Position numbers and translations under genes: made by a program. Of a stretch of 64,000 nt of DNA, positions 31,383 through 41,990 are shown piece by piece. The DNA is from Gadus chalcogrammus. Its lineage: Eukaryota > Chordata > Actinopteri > Gadiformes > Gadidae. The notes under the pieces are model-generated. The model ran no database searches. It worked only from the letters and a program-made list of their open reading frames with translations, and was not told the origin of the DNA. The stretch's first letter is position 1. Every line of letters begins with the position of its first letter. The DNA is taken from the NCBI RefSeq assembly GCF_026213295.1, contig NC_079431.1, positions 14,541,772-14,605,771 of the forward strand, written 5' to 3'.

Positions 31383-32650
31383 GCAGTGAACACAGTAGCC
31401 TTGGACCGCCCGTTTCACACCTGATCAGAAGAACCGAGCCAAGGCCCTCTCATCAGTATTTCCACTGCTAGGTGTGCCCCAAGTTGGGTGTATTCCATGA
31501 ATAACACTCTGGAGGCATAGGCCCTCTGCACCAGTAACTCCTCCACACATTCCCCTCTCTCTGTTGAATAACCCGATACAGCATTGCATTTTTCACACAG
31601 AGATGTGGATATGTGACCTCACTTACCCATCCTTGTATTTCCCCTTCCATTACTGCTGCATTACGCCAGGCCTGGTCCAGGTTGAGGTCATTGGGTTGGG
31701 CAGTGGAGAAACGCCCTTTGCTGGGACGACCCACCCCAATTGCCTCTGGGAATTGGGAGAACATTTCACTGGAGCCGGAGCCCAAGTCAATGGCCGTTGC
31801 TGTGTTTGTATGACTCTTATCAGGTGGTTCTTCCTCTACAGGGGACTCGGAGCACGAGTCCCCGTATCCGAGACCTGAGGCATACCGGGGTGGAGTGGGA
31901 GAGGCTTCTGCACAGTCTTTCTCCACCTGTGGCACTCCAGGTTCTGACCTTCCGGGCTCCCATTTCCCATCCAAATAGTGGGCAATCTGGGCAGCTTACT
32001 GTTTAGCATCTGGGGGTAATGCTCAAATGCAATTATCCATCACCAGTCTGTCGATGATGGGATCATATTTCCATGCATGGAATTTTTGAGCCCTAGCCGG
32101 GAAGCTTTTTCCATAGTGGGCAAGGATGGCAGATTTGAGGGTGACATAATTCCACTGCCGTCAGATCTCGAGACACCGTCTGGGATTTTCCACTCAAAAA
32201 CGGGGCCAGGATCTCTTTGGCGCATAATCAGACACCAACAAACTAGTTGAGTGCAAAAGTAACAAAGGGGGTTTATTCAAAAGGGTGGGGGCAAGGGAGA
32301 GGGGGCAAGAGAGAGTGGGAAAGTCCAACGTCAATTCTTCCACGTCCAGGGTAGGTTTACTCTGAGGCCTTCAGGGGTAGACTGAAGGCTGGGTGGATAA
32401 TAATAGATACAGGGGTGAGACACAGAGAGCACACCAATTAAGTTGCTCTCTTCTCTTCTAATCCTTCCTTGAGGAGGGAGGTTCTTTTCCTTTTGTAGCT
32501 GGCCAACCCTCAGCTGCTGTTTCCCATTTCTCATGCAGCAGGTATGCTGGATGATACTGATTGTCCACGACTTCTCCAAGCACTTGTCTTTTGGGGAAGA
32601 ATGTCCTTAGTACTATTCCCCTTTTCCCCTTGCAGAGGGATTTTGGCATC
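31383..32650 (-). mobile_element. Minus-strand LTR retrotransposon relic (Ty3/gypsy-like), internally deleted
   Basis: On the minus strand, 32650 to about 32230 looks like an LTR: AATAAACCCCC near its end, then TTGGTGTCTGATTATGCGCC. A gag-like start follows (GPVFEWKIPDG, then AHYLDGKWEPG). From 31974 an open frame of 168 codons runs through NDLNLDQAWRNAAV and CVKNAMLYRVIQQREGN into the integrase HHCC zinc finger, which decays near 31383. Protease, RT and RNase H are missing, so a large internal deletion fused gag to the integrase front. Dead. Confidence 0.65.
31468..31974 (-). pseudogene. gag/pre-integrase fusion ORF of the LTR relic
   Basis: Open for 168 codons. The N-part (DGKWEPG) matches the end of a gag domain. 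Residues about 75-145 match the segment before the integrase zinc finger of gypsy elements (FSTAQPNDLNLDQAWRN, YPHLCVKNAMLYRV). The HHCC histidines appear just after a frameshift near 31480. The open frame is a remnant, not a gene. Confidence 0.6.
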
Positions 32651-33012
32651 TAGGGCTCCGTTTACATGAGGACGCTTGCGGGTAAAAACGACAAAATATT
32701 TTATCGGAAGTGCCTTCGTTTAGACGGTGACAGCGTCTTTGTGGCTTAAAAACGCAAAAATCTGAAACCACCCTCCAGAGTGGAATACTTGAATACGCTC
32801 CGCCCTAGCGTTTCCGTCTGCACTGACGAGACGCAAAACTCTGCTCAGATCTGCTCACGTCGCGTACGCGTTTACGTCACATTCATGCGCCAGTACAGGG
32901 AAATAAACAAACATGTTGGATTATTACCATGCGTAGGGCCGTCAAGCAGCTCTGGCAGCTCAAATAAACTTAGAGGAGTCTTTCCACGAAATGTACAGGA
33001 TATGAACATGTA

Positions 33013-34852
33013 GGGCCCTATTTTAACGGTCTGAAACGCAAGTGGGAAGCGCAAAGCGCAAGTAGCTTTGTGGGCGGTTCTACGGCGCTATCGCTATTTT
33101 ACAGGCGGATAAATTACGCTTGCGCCGCGGCGCAACTGTCAAAAGGGTTGGTCTGAAGCAGCCTAATTACCCGTAGGTGTGGTTTGGGCGTAACGTGCAA
33201 CAAACCAATGAGAGTGCCAGCTCCCATCCCCTTTAAGAGCCATGAGCGCATTTGAATCGGACAAGTTGATATTTTGACAGCGCGTCTGCAGTCTCCGATG
33301 AGACAGATGCACATGAATTTGCAAATGGCTTAGTTTATTGCCAGATAATATGGCCTAATTCACACATGGAATAAGGGGTTTTCTTCCACAACTTCAGAAA
33401 TACTGAGTCCTCAAATAAATCTCGGCAAAGAAAACGTATGATAGGCTATAACATATGATATGCGGTAACTGTGGTTCTATTTAATGATATACGCAATACA
33501 TTATAAACATTGTTTCTTATCAGTATTGTATGCTATCCTAATATGCATGTGTCCCCGCTAGACATTGCCATTGATTGTATTATGCGTTACGTGTTTAGTT
33601 TGCCCAAGTGAAGGAGTTCAAGTACCTCGGGGTCTTGTTCGCGAGTGAGGGAACTATGGAGCGTGAGATTGGCCGGAGAATCGGAGCAGCGGGGGCGGTA
33701 TTGCGTTCGCTTTACCGCACCGTTGTTACGAAAAGAGAGCTGAGCCGCAAGGCAAAGCTCTCGATCTACCGGTCGATCTTCGTTCCTATCCTCACCTATG
33801 GTCATGAGGGCTGGGTGATGACCGAAAGGACGAGATCGCGGGTACAAGCGGCTGAGATGAGTTTTCTCAGAAGGGTGGATGCGCCTCCCTTAGGGATAGG
33901 GTGAGAAGCTCAGCCATCCGTGAGGAACTCGGATTAGAGCCGCTGCTCCTTTACTTAGAAAGGAGTCAGCTGAGGTGGTTCGGGCATCTGGTAACGATGC
34001 CCACTGGGCGCCTTCCTTGGGAGGTGTTTCAGGCACGTCCAGTGGGGAGGAGACCTCGGGGAAGACCCAGGACTAGGTGGAGAGATCATATCTCAACACT
34101 GGCCTGGGAACGCCTCGGGATCCCCCCGTCAGAGCTGGTCAATGTGGCCCGGGAAAGGGAAGTCTGGGGCCCCCTGCTTGAGCTGCTCCCCCCGCGACCC
34201 GACCCCGGATAAGCGGACGAAGATGAGATGATGATGAGAGTGTTTAGTTTGCGTGTGTTTAAACAGAGCACACACGCGCTCCCGCATTCATTCATTCTCA
34301 CTCGAGGTAAAACAATGTTTTTCACGATCAAATAGGCCTACTCATCAATCCTAAAAGTTATGGGCATGTAGGCCTACACGATGTCTGTGTCAAGAAAATA
34401 TGTGTTTGCTGTACAGTGTTTGCAGATGCATTGATTTAAAAGTACAACTTATTACCGCTGCATCAGCTGTTCTTTCCCAAATAATTTACCAAGAATGTGC
34501 GGCTAGGTAGATGAGAGAAGCAAAGTGTGTGCGCGAGGTGCACAAGCAATCCGTATGCATCGCATGCGCATGTATGCTTGCACCCTTAAAATAGCATCTG
34601 AACAACGCGCCACTGACTTTAAACCAGGTATTTCCTGGTCAGTAGCGCAATGGTATTCAGAGACGGCAAAATACCGTTTGCGCCAGAACACGCCTCCTCC
34701 TTCCGCCGAACCGCCCCTTGGGGCGCATGATCAATCCCTAATTTACCGGCGAGTGGCGCTGGTGGGAAAAGAACGCTCTGCGCCAGTTGTAAACTAGCAA
34801 CGACACATGCGCCAGTGACTAAGTCACTTGCGCCGGATGCAAGATAGGGCCC
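33013..34852. mobile_element. Middle TIR element (GGGCCC-type), interrupted by a LINE
   Basis: Begins GGGCCCTATTTTAACGGTCT and ends CTTGCATCC...GATAGGGCCC, flanked by GTA on both sides (33010-33012, 34853-34855). This suggests a 3-bp target duplication of the PIF/Harbinger kind, tentative. Paralog at 23325-24165. It carries the 636-bp LINE at 33604-34239. No transposase. Confidence 0.65.
33604..34239 (+). mobile_element. 5'-truncated LINE (RTE/Rex-like) with 13-bp target duplication
   Basis: Encodes the C-terminal part of a LINE polymerase in two frames: EFKYLGVLFASEG, RRIGAAGAVLRSLYR, ELSRKAKLSIYRSI, AAEMSFLRRV, then after a frameshift near 33890 RSSAIREELGLEPLLLY, RSQLRWFGHLV, RRPRGRPRTRWRDHIS and LLPPRPDPG. 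It ends GGATAAGCGGACGAAGATGA with a short GATGA tail. It is flanked by GTGTTTAGTTTGC on both sides (33591-33603 and 34240-34252). The paralog near 23920 has that sequence once. Confidence 0.92.
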
Positions 34853-35148
34853 GTAGTATTACTGAACAGAGAAGGATCTGTAATTATGTTTTGGTTTTCG
34901 CGGCGCAGATAAGAGAAGAAGGAAGATTCTACGCATGCGCTCAGACATGGCGGTGTTGTGTGATAGTGTATCACAGCACCACCTAGCCGCCTGGCATGCA
35001 TACCCAATCGAATTCCATACACTTTTGCGTCACCGTATGCAAGCAGATTTCCTACCGAAAACACTTGTCTAAATGCAGAATAAAAAGTGAAGACGCAACG
35101 CCCCCTTTGCGTCTTCTGTTCAGACCGTCATCATGTAAACGTAGCCTA

Positions 35149-35860
35149 GGTCCTCCACACTAGGGTTAGCAGCATGTGTTCTCTATGTCATCTATGTACT
35201 GAACCAGTTGGGTACAGGAATAAAGCTTTTGTGGTCCACTGAATATTTCCACAGAAATATAAGACACTTAAAACAGAAACCTTATTGTCAAATTACTTGA
35301 TTGGCAAATCATTATTTTTTTGAGTGATCCAAGTTCTACAGGGTCAGTGTCGCTGCCCCTTATGATGCAGCGACAGCTGTCCTGCCTAGGCCGGCAGCCT
35401 GCTCTCAATGAGGTGGGGTAGGATTCTCCGTGACTTCGTTCCATAGTCATCAAGTAAAGCAATGCCTCTGGCAGTCAGTAGGAATGAAAGAGAACGGGTT
35501 TTATGAATGACTGATGATTCGGATGACTGCCAGAGTTCTCTGTCAATCTGGGTGAGAGGATTCTGAAGGGACAAACTCATATAACCCTACGTCATCCAGG
35601 GTCACAATGTGAATACTTTGCTATACACGCTTGACCTTCGAGCGAGGGATACATCCAGTTCTAAACCACTGCCTATGGCGGTCATCCGGAATTCATAGAA
35701 CCGTAGTTGCATGCGTAACTCTCGTTCTGTCTGCCGAAAGCCTCCTGACAATGAGATTCAACCCTAGTATCAACGTTTCTTTCATAAGTCTATGAAACAC
35801 TTAAGGTCTATAAAAGTTGTTTGAGTGTATTTTAAAATATTTAAAATACATACATGATTA
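35149..35860. other. Spacer homologous to the flank before OR 15840, with a possible DIRS-like end
   Basis: 35160-35330 matches 14940-15130. Around 35690-35760 the sequence TAGAACCGTAGTTGCATGCG followed by TAACTCTCGTTCTG resembles termini of DIRS-like elements, but no internal coding part is seen. No gene. Confidence 0.35.
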
Positions 35861-35869
35861 TCATTGTCA

Positions 35870-36126
35870 AGCATAATATGATTAATGCTAATGTAACATC
35901 CACTGAAGAAGGTAGTTCCTGTAATGCTGAATTTTGCTTGTATGCTCATTGGTTGCATCGACTGTCTTCTGACTATATTTTAACAGACACAAAAGAGGAG
36001 GAACCCTTCAGGGATAAGGAGTACAGGAGATCCCTCCCTCTCTAACCACTATAACCCTGATGTGCATTGTGTGACAACAACAGAGAGTAGTACCTATAGT
36101 TTCATTGATGAATATGTTCTAGACAT
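35870..36126 (+). promoter_or_regulatory. Conserved upstream block of OR at 36127
   Basis: Inverted CCAAT (35948-35952), TATATTTTAA (35974-35983) and CCCTTCAGGG (about 36006) in the same order as the other three units. The ATG lies about 145 bp downstream of the TATA-like box. Confidence 0.5.
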
Positions 36127-37068
36127 ATGAACATGATCATGGATAATATCTCTATGATAACAGTGTTGAGTCTTTCTGGGTTGAATGAGATCACAAACTA
36201 CAGAGTGGTTCTCTTTACCTCCACCTTGCTTTATTATTGCTTGATACTAACCATCAACTGCGCTCTGATTCTCACCATTGTCCTGGACAAAAGCCTTCAT
36301 GAGCCCATGTACATTCTGTTGTGTTCCCTCTGCATTAACGGGATTTACGGCACAACAGGCTTCTACCCCAAATTCCTCCTGGACCTGCTGTCTTCGTCTC
36401 ACGACATCTCCTACAACGGGTGTCTCGTGCAGGCCTTTGTGATGTTTTCGTTTGCCAGCAGCGACCTGTCCATTCTCTCCGTCATGGCCTACGATAGATA
36501 CCTGGCCATCTGTCGACCCCTCCGCTACCACAGTGTCATGAACAAGCACAGGCTATCCCTGCTGGTCTGCTTCTCCTGGTTGACCCCCTTCAGCATTCAA
36601 GCTGTCCTCATCACCCTTACGTCCAGGCTCATGCTGTGCAGTGACAAGATCCAGCGGCTGTACTGCGTGAACTGGGTCATCGTGTTGCTGGCGTGCCCGT
36701 CAAACAACACCACAGTGCACAGCATCTTGGCGTACCTCACCATACTGGTGTACTTCTTACACGGGCTGGTGATCATCTGGTCCTACATTTACCTGGTGAG
36801 GACGTGTCGGGGCTCCATGGAGAACAGGAAGAAGTTCATGCAGACCTGTGTGCCCCATCTCACCTGTCTTCTCACCTTTATGTCCAGCATCGTCTTTGAT
36901 ACCATGTACATGCGCTTCGGTTCCAAAAACATCTCACCGTCGCTGCAGAACTTCATCGCCATAGAGTTTCTGATCATTCCCCCGATCATGAACCCCCTCA
37001 TGTATGGATTCAAATTGACCAAAGTACGCAACAAGATTCTGTATTATTTAAATGTTAAGATCAAGTAG
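36127..37068 (+). CDS. Odorant receptor, subtype B (second copy)
   Basis: Intact intronless OR of 313 residues; ATGs at 36127, 36133 and 36139, the third giving MDN. Motifs: sequon at N7, LHEPMY, CSLCINGIYG, SYNGC at the TM3 start, MAYDRYLAIC, loop-2 cysteines, SNNTT sequon, MENRKKFMQTCVPHL, MRFGSKNISPSLQN and NPLMYGFKLTKVRNK. Closest to the OR at 15840. In TM3 it has FASSDLSIL where all paralogs here have FACSDLSIL, a cysteine-to-serine change in a likely binding helix. The C-terminus (YYLNVKIK) is altered. It is the last OR in the window. Olfactory GPCR; ligand unknown. Confidence 0.96.
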   Translation: MNMIMDNISMITVLSLSGLNEITNYRVVLFTSTLLYYCLILTINCALILTIVLDKSLHEPMYILLCSLCINGIYGTTGFYPKFLLDLLSSSHDISYNGCLVQAFVMFSFASSDLSILSVMAYDRYLAICRPLRYHSVMNKHRLSLLVCFSWLTPFSIQAVLITLTSRLMLCSDKIQRLYCVNWVIVLLACPSNNTTVHSILAYLTILVYFLHGLVIIWSYIYLVRTCRGSMENRKKFMQTCVPHLTCLLTFMSSIVFDTMYMRFGSKNISPSLQNFIAIEFLIIPPIMNPLMYGFKLTKVRNKILYYLNVKIK

Positions 37069-37788
37069 TAGTAGTCACAAAATAGTGTGTGGACAAGAGT
37101 TCATCTGTGGACAATAATCATCTTAGAAATACATTTAGATTGGTCGATATCTTCTTGTATTCTATAGTATAATATAAATTATGGTATAGATTATGGAATA
37201 TATATAACATTCAGTATTTACCAGTGTACGTTGTTTATGTATAAAAAATAGATATTCTTTTTAAACATCCATAATCCAAAGGTATCAATGTGGCAAATAG
37301 TCATTATTTTATTTTATTCAGTTATTAATAATCATATATTCATGTGCTATTTTTATACAATTAATTATTAACCCTTTAACAAAGCTGTTGGAAATTCGAC
37401 AAATTGCTTATAGGATTATCTCAAAATGTTAATATCACATTTTAAATGATATCCATACAATTTATATTCATTATTTGTCATTATTTACATGCTTTGAATG
37501 TGCTTTTAAATAACAGAACATATTCATAACCTGTGTCCGCTTTTGTCCCTCGTCTAATTTGAAGTTTATCAGTCGGCTATATCAGGTGTAAAGCCAAAGG
37601 GCTGAAACAGATGTGTGGTCATATGTCTCCTTCTAGTGTACATTTCTGTTATTACGCTCTAACTATCGCACAAGGCCACAGCTGAACTTTTGCTCGCCCT
37701 TTTCAATCGGAGAATAACGTGCCTACAACTATAACTGATTTGTCTTACTACAACCTCAAGAAATATATTGTTAAATCATATTTAGGTT
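37069..37788. other. End of OR cluster: short shared 3' flank, then AT-rich spacer
   Basis: Only the first roughly 90 bp (to about 37155, ACATTTAGATTGGTCGATAT) match the other 3' flanks. After that homology stops, so this unit lost or never had the rest. The remainder is AT-rich with no recognised feature. Confidence 0.5.
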
Positions 37789-37995
<207 letters not shown>

Positions 37996-38240
37996 CAGAG
38001 TCGTATGAGTACCGCATATCAGTTAGGCTGTAACTCTGTTTAGTGAGTGCACTACATGATCAATGTACTCCATTCAACATCTCACACACAGCCAGGGAAC
38101 AGCAGTTATTAGGGTTTATGGTGCATGTCTTCTGTCTTACAGTAACTTAAATAAATGCTGCATTCTGGACTAGCTGGGTGTCAGAGATACACTTTTAGGT
38201 CAAGCCACGAAACCTAAGCTTAGGCATTCAGTTTAATAAC

Positions 38241-38283
38241 TAAATTACACTTTACAATTAGGGTATATTAATATTATATATTA

Positions 38284-38358
<75 letters not shown>

Positions 38359-38515
38359 GTATATTAATTATGCATTCATTAACATTAGTTGATTAAGTAA
38401 TAATTTACTAAGTCTTATTTACTAAGACCATTTGTCTTAGTAAATAAGACAAATGGTCTTATTTACTAATGGTGTTCATGTCAACTAATGTATTAATGTC
38501 TACGTTTTTTAATAG
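38241..38515. repeat. MITE-like AT-rich repeat with (ATT)n and overlapping palindromes
   Basis: TACACTTTACAATTAGGG at the left and AACATTAGTTGATTAAG inside resemble a common fish non-autonomous repeat. It holds an (ATT)n microsatellite (about 38286-38358) and two overlapping 17-bp-stem palindromes at 38412-38461. No ORF. Confidence 0.5.
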
Positions 38516-38676
38516 GGTTAACCCTTGACCCTTCTCAACGAATACACCTCCCCTAACCCATTTGCTTGCATCACTTCATAAAGTATCACTGGATAATTTA
38601 ACCACAAGAACAATTCGACGGAAACGTTTGATTGGATGTCCTTTAAATATAATTTAAAAGGATACTAAAGAAATAA

Positions 38677-39009
38677 TGCAAATGAAGGAACGAATAGCGA
38701 GACTACTTCCGGAGCCAGGCAGGCAACCAAAGCGAGGGCGGGTACCTAGTGGGTTCCTGGGCCAATGAGGAGCACCCGGTTTCCTTCTACGTTCCGCGCT
38801 CACGGCGCGCAACAACGCGAGAGCATGTGTGGCCAGTAGAGCTCACTCAGACTGTGCACTGCAGTACATGCGACTTATCAACCGCCGCTGTGTTTTCAAC
38901 CCGTGCCAGCGTCACAGAACGAGAAACCTTCACACACTGGTGTACAGCTTGGAGAGGATTTCTCAGATCTAGGGGACCTTGGCTCTGCAATCATCCTCAA
39001 GCGGTGAGT
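38677..39009 (+). promoter_or_regulatory. Candidate promoter and first non-coding exon
   Basis: GC-richer block with an octamer ATGCAAAT (38677-38684), a CCAAT (about 38762), several CpGs, and a strong splice-donor match AAGCG/GTGAGTCG with GT at 39004. No clear coding frame with homology. It could be the 5' UTR exon of a + strand gene whose next exons lie beyond this window. This is inference from composition and donor quality only. Confidence 0.3.
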
Positions 39010-41870
39010 CGTTTGTTTAGGTATTTGTTTTTAGTGCGGCGGACGACAAAAAAAAAAAACCATGGGGATAATTTGCTTGGGTTCCGGGTGTCTTTTATGT
39101 AATGGTAAACCATGAGAACCTTGCAGAAATTATCAAATTGTCACGAATGCCGCCTGGAGAATAATAAATGTTTTGTGGTCCTTTTCTATGTTATTCTAAA
39201 TTATCCGTCCGGGCACCAGCATGTCCAGGCTATTGGATTCATGGCTGTCACCTTCTCCGTTGGACTCACTGGTGCGGTGATCTTGCAGTGAAGGACCGCA
39301 TCGTTCAAAGCGCAGTTTATTCAGCCCTGTTGTCAGTCTAAACAAATATTATCTATGCCAGTAGATTGATATTCTGGTTTGTTTGATACACGGATCTGAA
39401 GACGGATGTTTATAATCGGCTCGTTGTTCATACACGTGTTATTGCCGTACAACGCAACGCATGTCTTCATTTTAACAGCTATCATTTCACGACAGATCGC
39501 TCAATACTTGCTTCAACCCCCCTGTTACTGCAGTTTCCTGCTGCTTGCTTGCTGGGCCACCTACCAAAACCGGTCTCTTATTTCTGAAGGTTTTCTTGCA
39601 TTTTCCCCCAACAATGCAAAGATATTTAGACCTATTGAACCATCTGTTTTTGTCTTTACCCTTTAATACAATGCAGTGTATTGCAATACTGTATTTCATA
39701 TAAACCTATAGAGGTTGCACTTGAATGACAATAATTGTGTTGGTGCAAATGGATTTCCCCAATGTAACTTCCATTTCGGCTGATGACTACCTTCTAAAAG
39801 TAGTTAATGAAAGAGCCACCGCACGTTGTCCATCAAGTGATATTAAATCGTTGATTAATGGCTATACAATAGTTGTGTTTTCTTTTAGAACTTGAAATGA
39901 CGGTGAGGGGCCTAGGTGGCCAGGACCCAAGTGCTGATGGGAATGGAGATGCTGCATGTTCCTTATATCCTAGTTCCATTTTAAACGATCTGACTCATGT
40001 TTGAGCCGAAAGGCCTACTCCACCAAGTCCTAGATATTTCATAAGACCACTGCTGCAAGTTGCTGAGGTGACAGCTTATAGAGGGGAGAGGCGAGACGGA
40101 GGACGCCATGATAACACATGCACCCTTCGGGAGCCCAGTCTAGTGCTCATAAGTAACATACCTTCACCTGCGTTGTGTCTGTGGAGAGAAGAATGAAGCC
40201 GATGGTCGACTCAACTTTATAGCATTCTTTTCACAGCCTTAGTGGGAGCGACGTGCAGCAGTAGCTCTGGACGCTGTAGCGGTATAGCTCGTACTTCTGA
40301 TGTGGATGCTACTCTGCTTCATGAATTACTGCAGGCTGACAGGGAAACAGTGCCCTCTGTTAACCCTGTCACTGCTTTTCTGGAAAGCTGTAGTCGTGGC
40401 CATCACCTTCACACCAGGTGCAAGGATGCACGGGCCAAGGAGGGATCCCCACACTGGGGAGAAGCAGTCCTCCTCTTCTGGATCAATTCAAGGCCATATC
40501 ACGTTTGTCGTTCCGCCGGTCAGGTCGTTCCAGTAAAGACCCATTCCATGTGTAGAGTGTCTACAGATACCCGCCTCGAAATACATGATAAAGAAAATAA
40601 AACGTCCCTGTTCAACCAGTGAGATCGTCTGCCATCAGGCTTTAGCTGTTCATCTTAAATTTGATTTGTGAGACTAGAATTGTCAGCCAAGCTAAAACGA
40701 TCAGAGGAAATTCGGACTTCAGGGAAGTAACTTCTTTGAGGCCTCTCATTGATTTGGATAAGGGGCGAAACATCATTTATTACCTCTCAGATAAGTTTCT
40801 TTCTGAGAGTGTTCCTCATCGGACACATCTTCATTGTGCGCTGAGTACTATTTCTGCCAAATTTAAGCAGAATTAACCAAGAATTCAACTCACACAGGAC
40901 ATCAGTTAGTCAGGTAAAGTCATGTAAAAAAGACGGCTTTCCTAAACCCATGCTTTATGTAGCAGGTCCCTGGACAGGGGCTGGCTGTTGGAAGCTCTAA
41001 TCTGTGTGTTTGGGCTACCTAGGTGTTTCTCTGACATCAGCTTTGCAGGGAATATCTGTTGTTTGGCAGCGTCGAAAAACCAGCAAGCGACCTGCCTTTG
41101 AACGGGGTCAGAGAGCTCCCTGGAGCTAAACACAGCATCTGCTACCCTGGAGCGTAGCCGCATTGTGTGCTAGCAGAACACTGGATTGAGCTACCTCACT
41201 CCATAGGCCTTGGAGATAACCCAAAAAATGACCAGAACTGATCTTTCCAACACAGCTTTTACATCATACAGCATATTGCTTCTCTATATATTTAAAAAGG
41301 AAAAAAGATAAGCCAGTGGAAAGAGGCCAAATGTTGTCATTGTATGATCGGAAATCTTTAAGCGATTTTCCCTGTAATAAATGATTGGCTAACAATATGA
41401 TTAGGTCACCATATGATAATTCATTGGCATGACATTGGGGTTAGGTCACCAAATCCACTAGCTGACTAGCTGAGCCACTACAGCCAGTGTGTGTGCGTGT
41501 GTGTGTGTGTCTTGTGGGACTCATGTCCCCTTGGCATGGGGGGACAGGAATTCAGAACAATTCTTCTGAGGTCTATTATTTATCTTCTCCTATTCATATT
41601 GAAGTCTGTGGATCAAGCGTGGCATTTTCAAAGTCAATACATCTTTTGATATCTTTCTCTTTGTTTATTCCATGCTTTCACAGTTTTCTTTTCCAAAATC
41701 ACCTTGAATCATCGGTGCTCTCCGTCTTGCTGTTCAAAAGGGGGATTAAAGTCGACGATGAAGTGCACACACATTCATGAATCATGTTCCACGTTCATTG
41801 TCTTAACCAATGTATTGTAAAGGCAAACACATATGCACACCATTCAATGTGTTTGTGAACGAACATTACC
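39010..41870. other. Non-coding or intronic sequence with weak exon candidates
   Basis: No protein recognised. Two stretches have good acceptor-like sequences: TTTTCTTTTAG at 39878-39888, followed by a 35-codon ATG frame (39897-40004), and TTCTTTTCACAG at about 40226-40237, followed by a frame open to 40622. Neither has recognisable homology, and both could be chance. Confidence 0.3.
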
Positions 41871-41874
41871 TCAG

Positions 41875-41990
41875 CCAAACCCGTGGGCATCCTTGAGCAA
41901 GATGTCTTGACTCCTTTCCTTTCCCTAAAGACAAGGATAAAAAAGGTTATACTCTAAGTCACTTTCGATGAAAGCATCGACTAAATAGTA
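41875..41990 (+). repeat. Degraded SINE tail
   Basis: CCTTGAGCAAGATGTCTTGA and AAGTCACTTTCGATGAAAGC, then ATCGACTAAATA, are decayed forms of the SINE body and tail seen intact at 13400-13546. The tRNA head is missing or unrecognisable. Confidence 0.65.

Larger units (their letters stand above)
32651..35148. mobile_element. Outer TIR element of a three-level nest
   Basis: Begins TAGGGCTCCGTTTACATGA and ends TCATGTAAACGTAGCCTA, giving imperfect inverted termini. Both arms contain GCGTTT/AAACGC-rich sequence with a coding-free interior. It is interrupted by the element at 33013-34852. No convincing target duplication (a hAT type would need 8 bp), so the superfamily is open. Confidence 0.6.
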
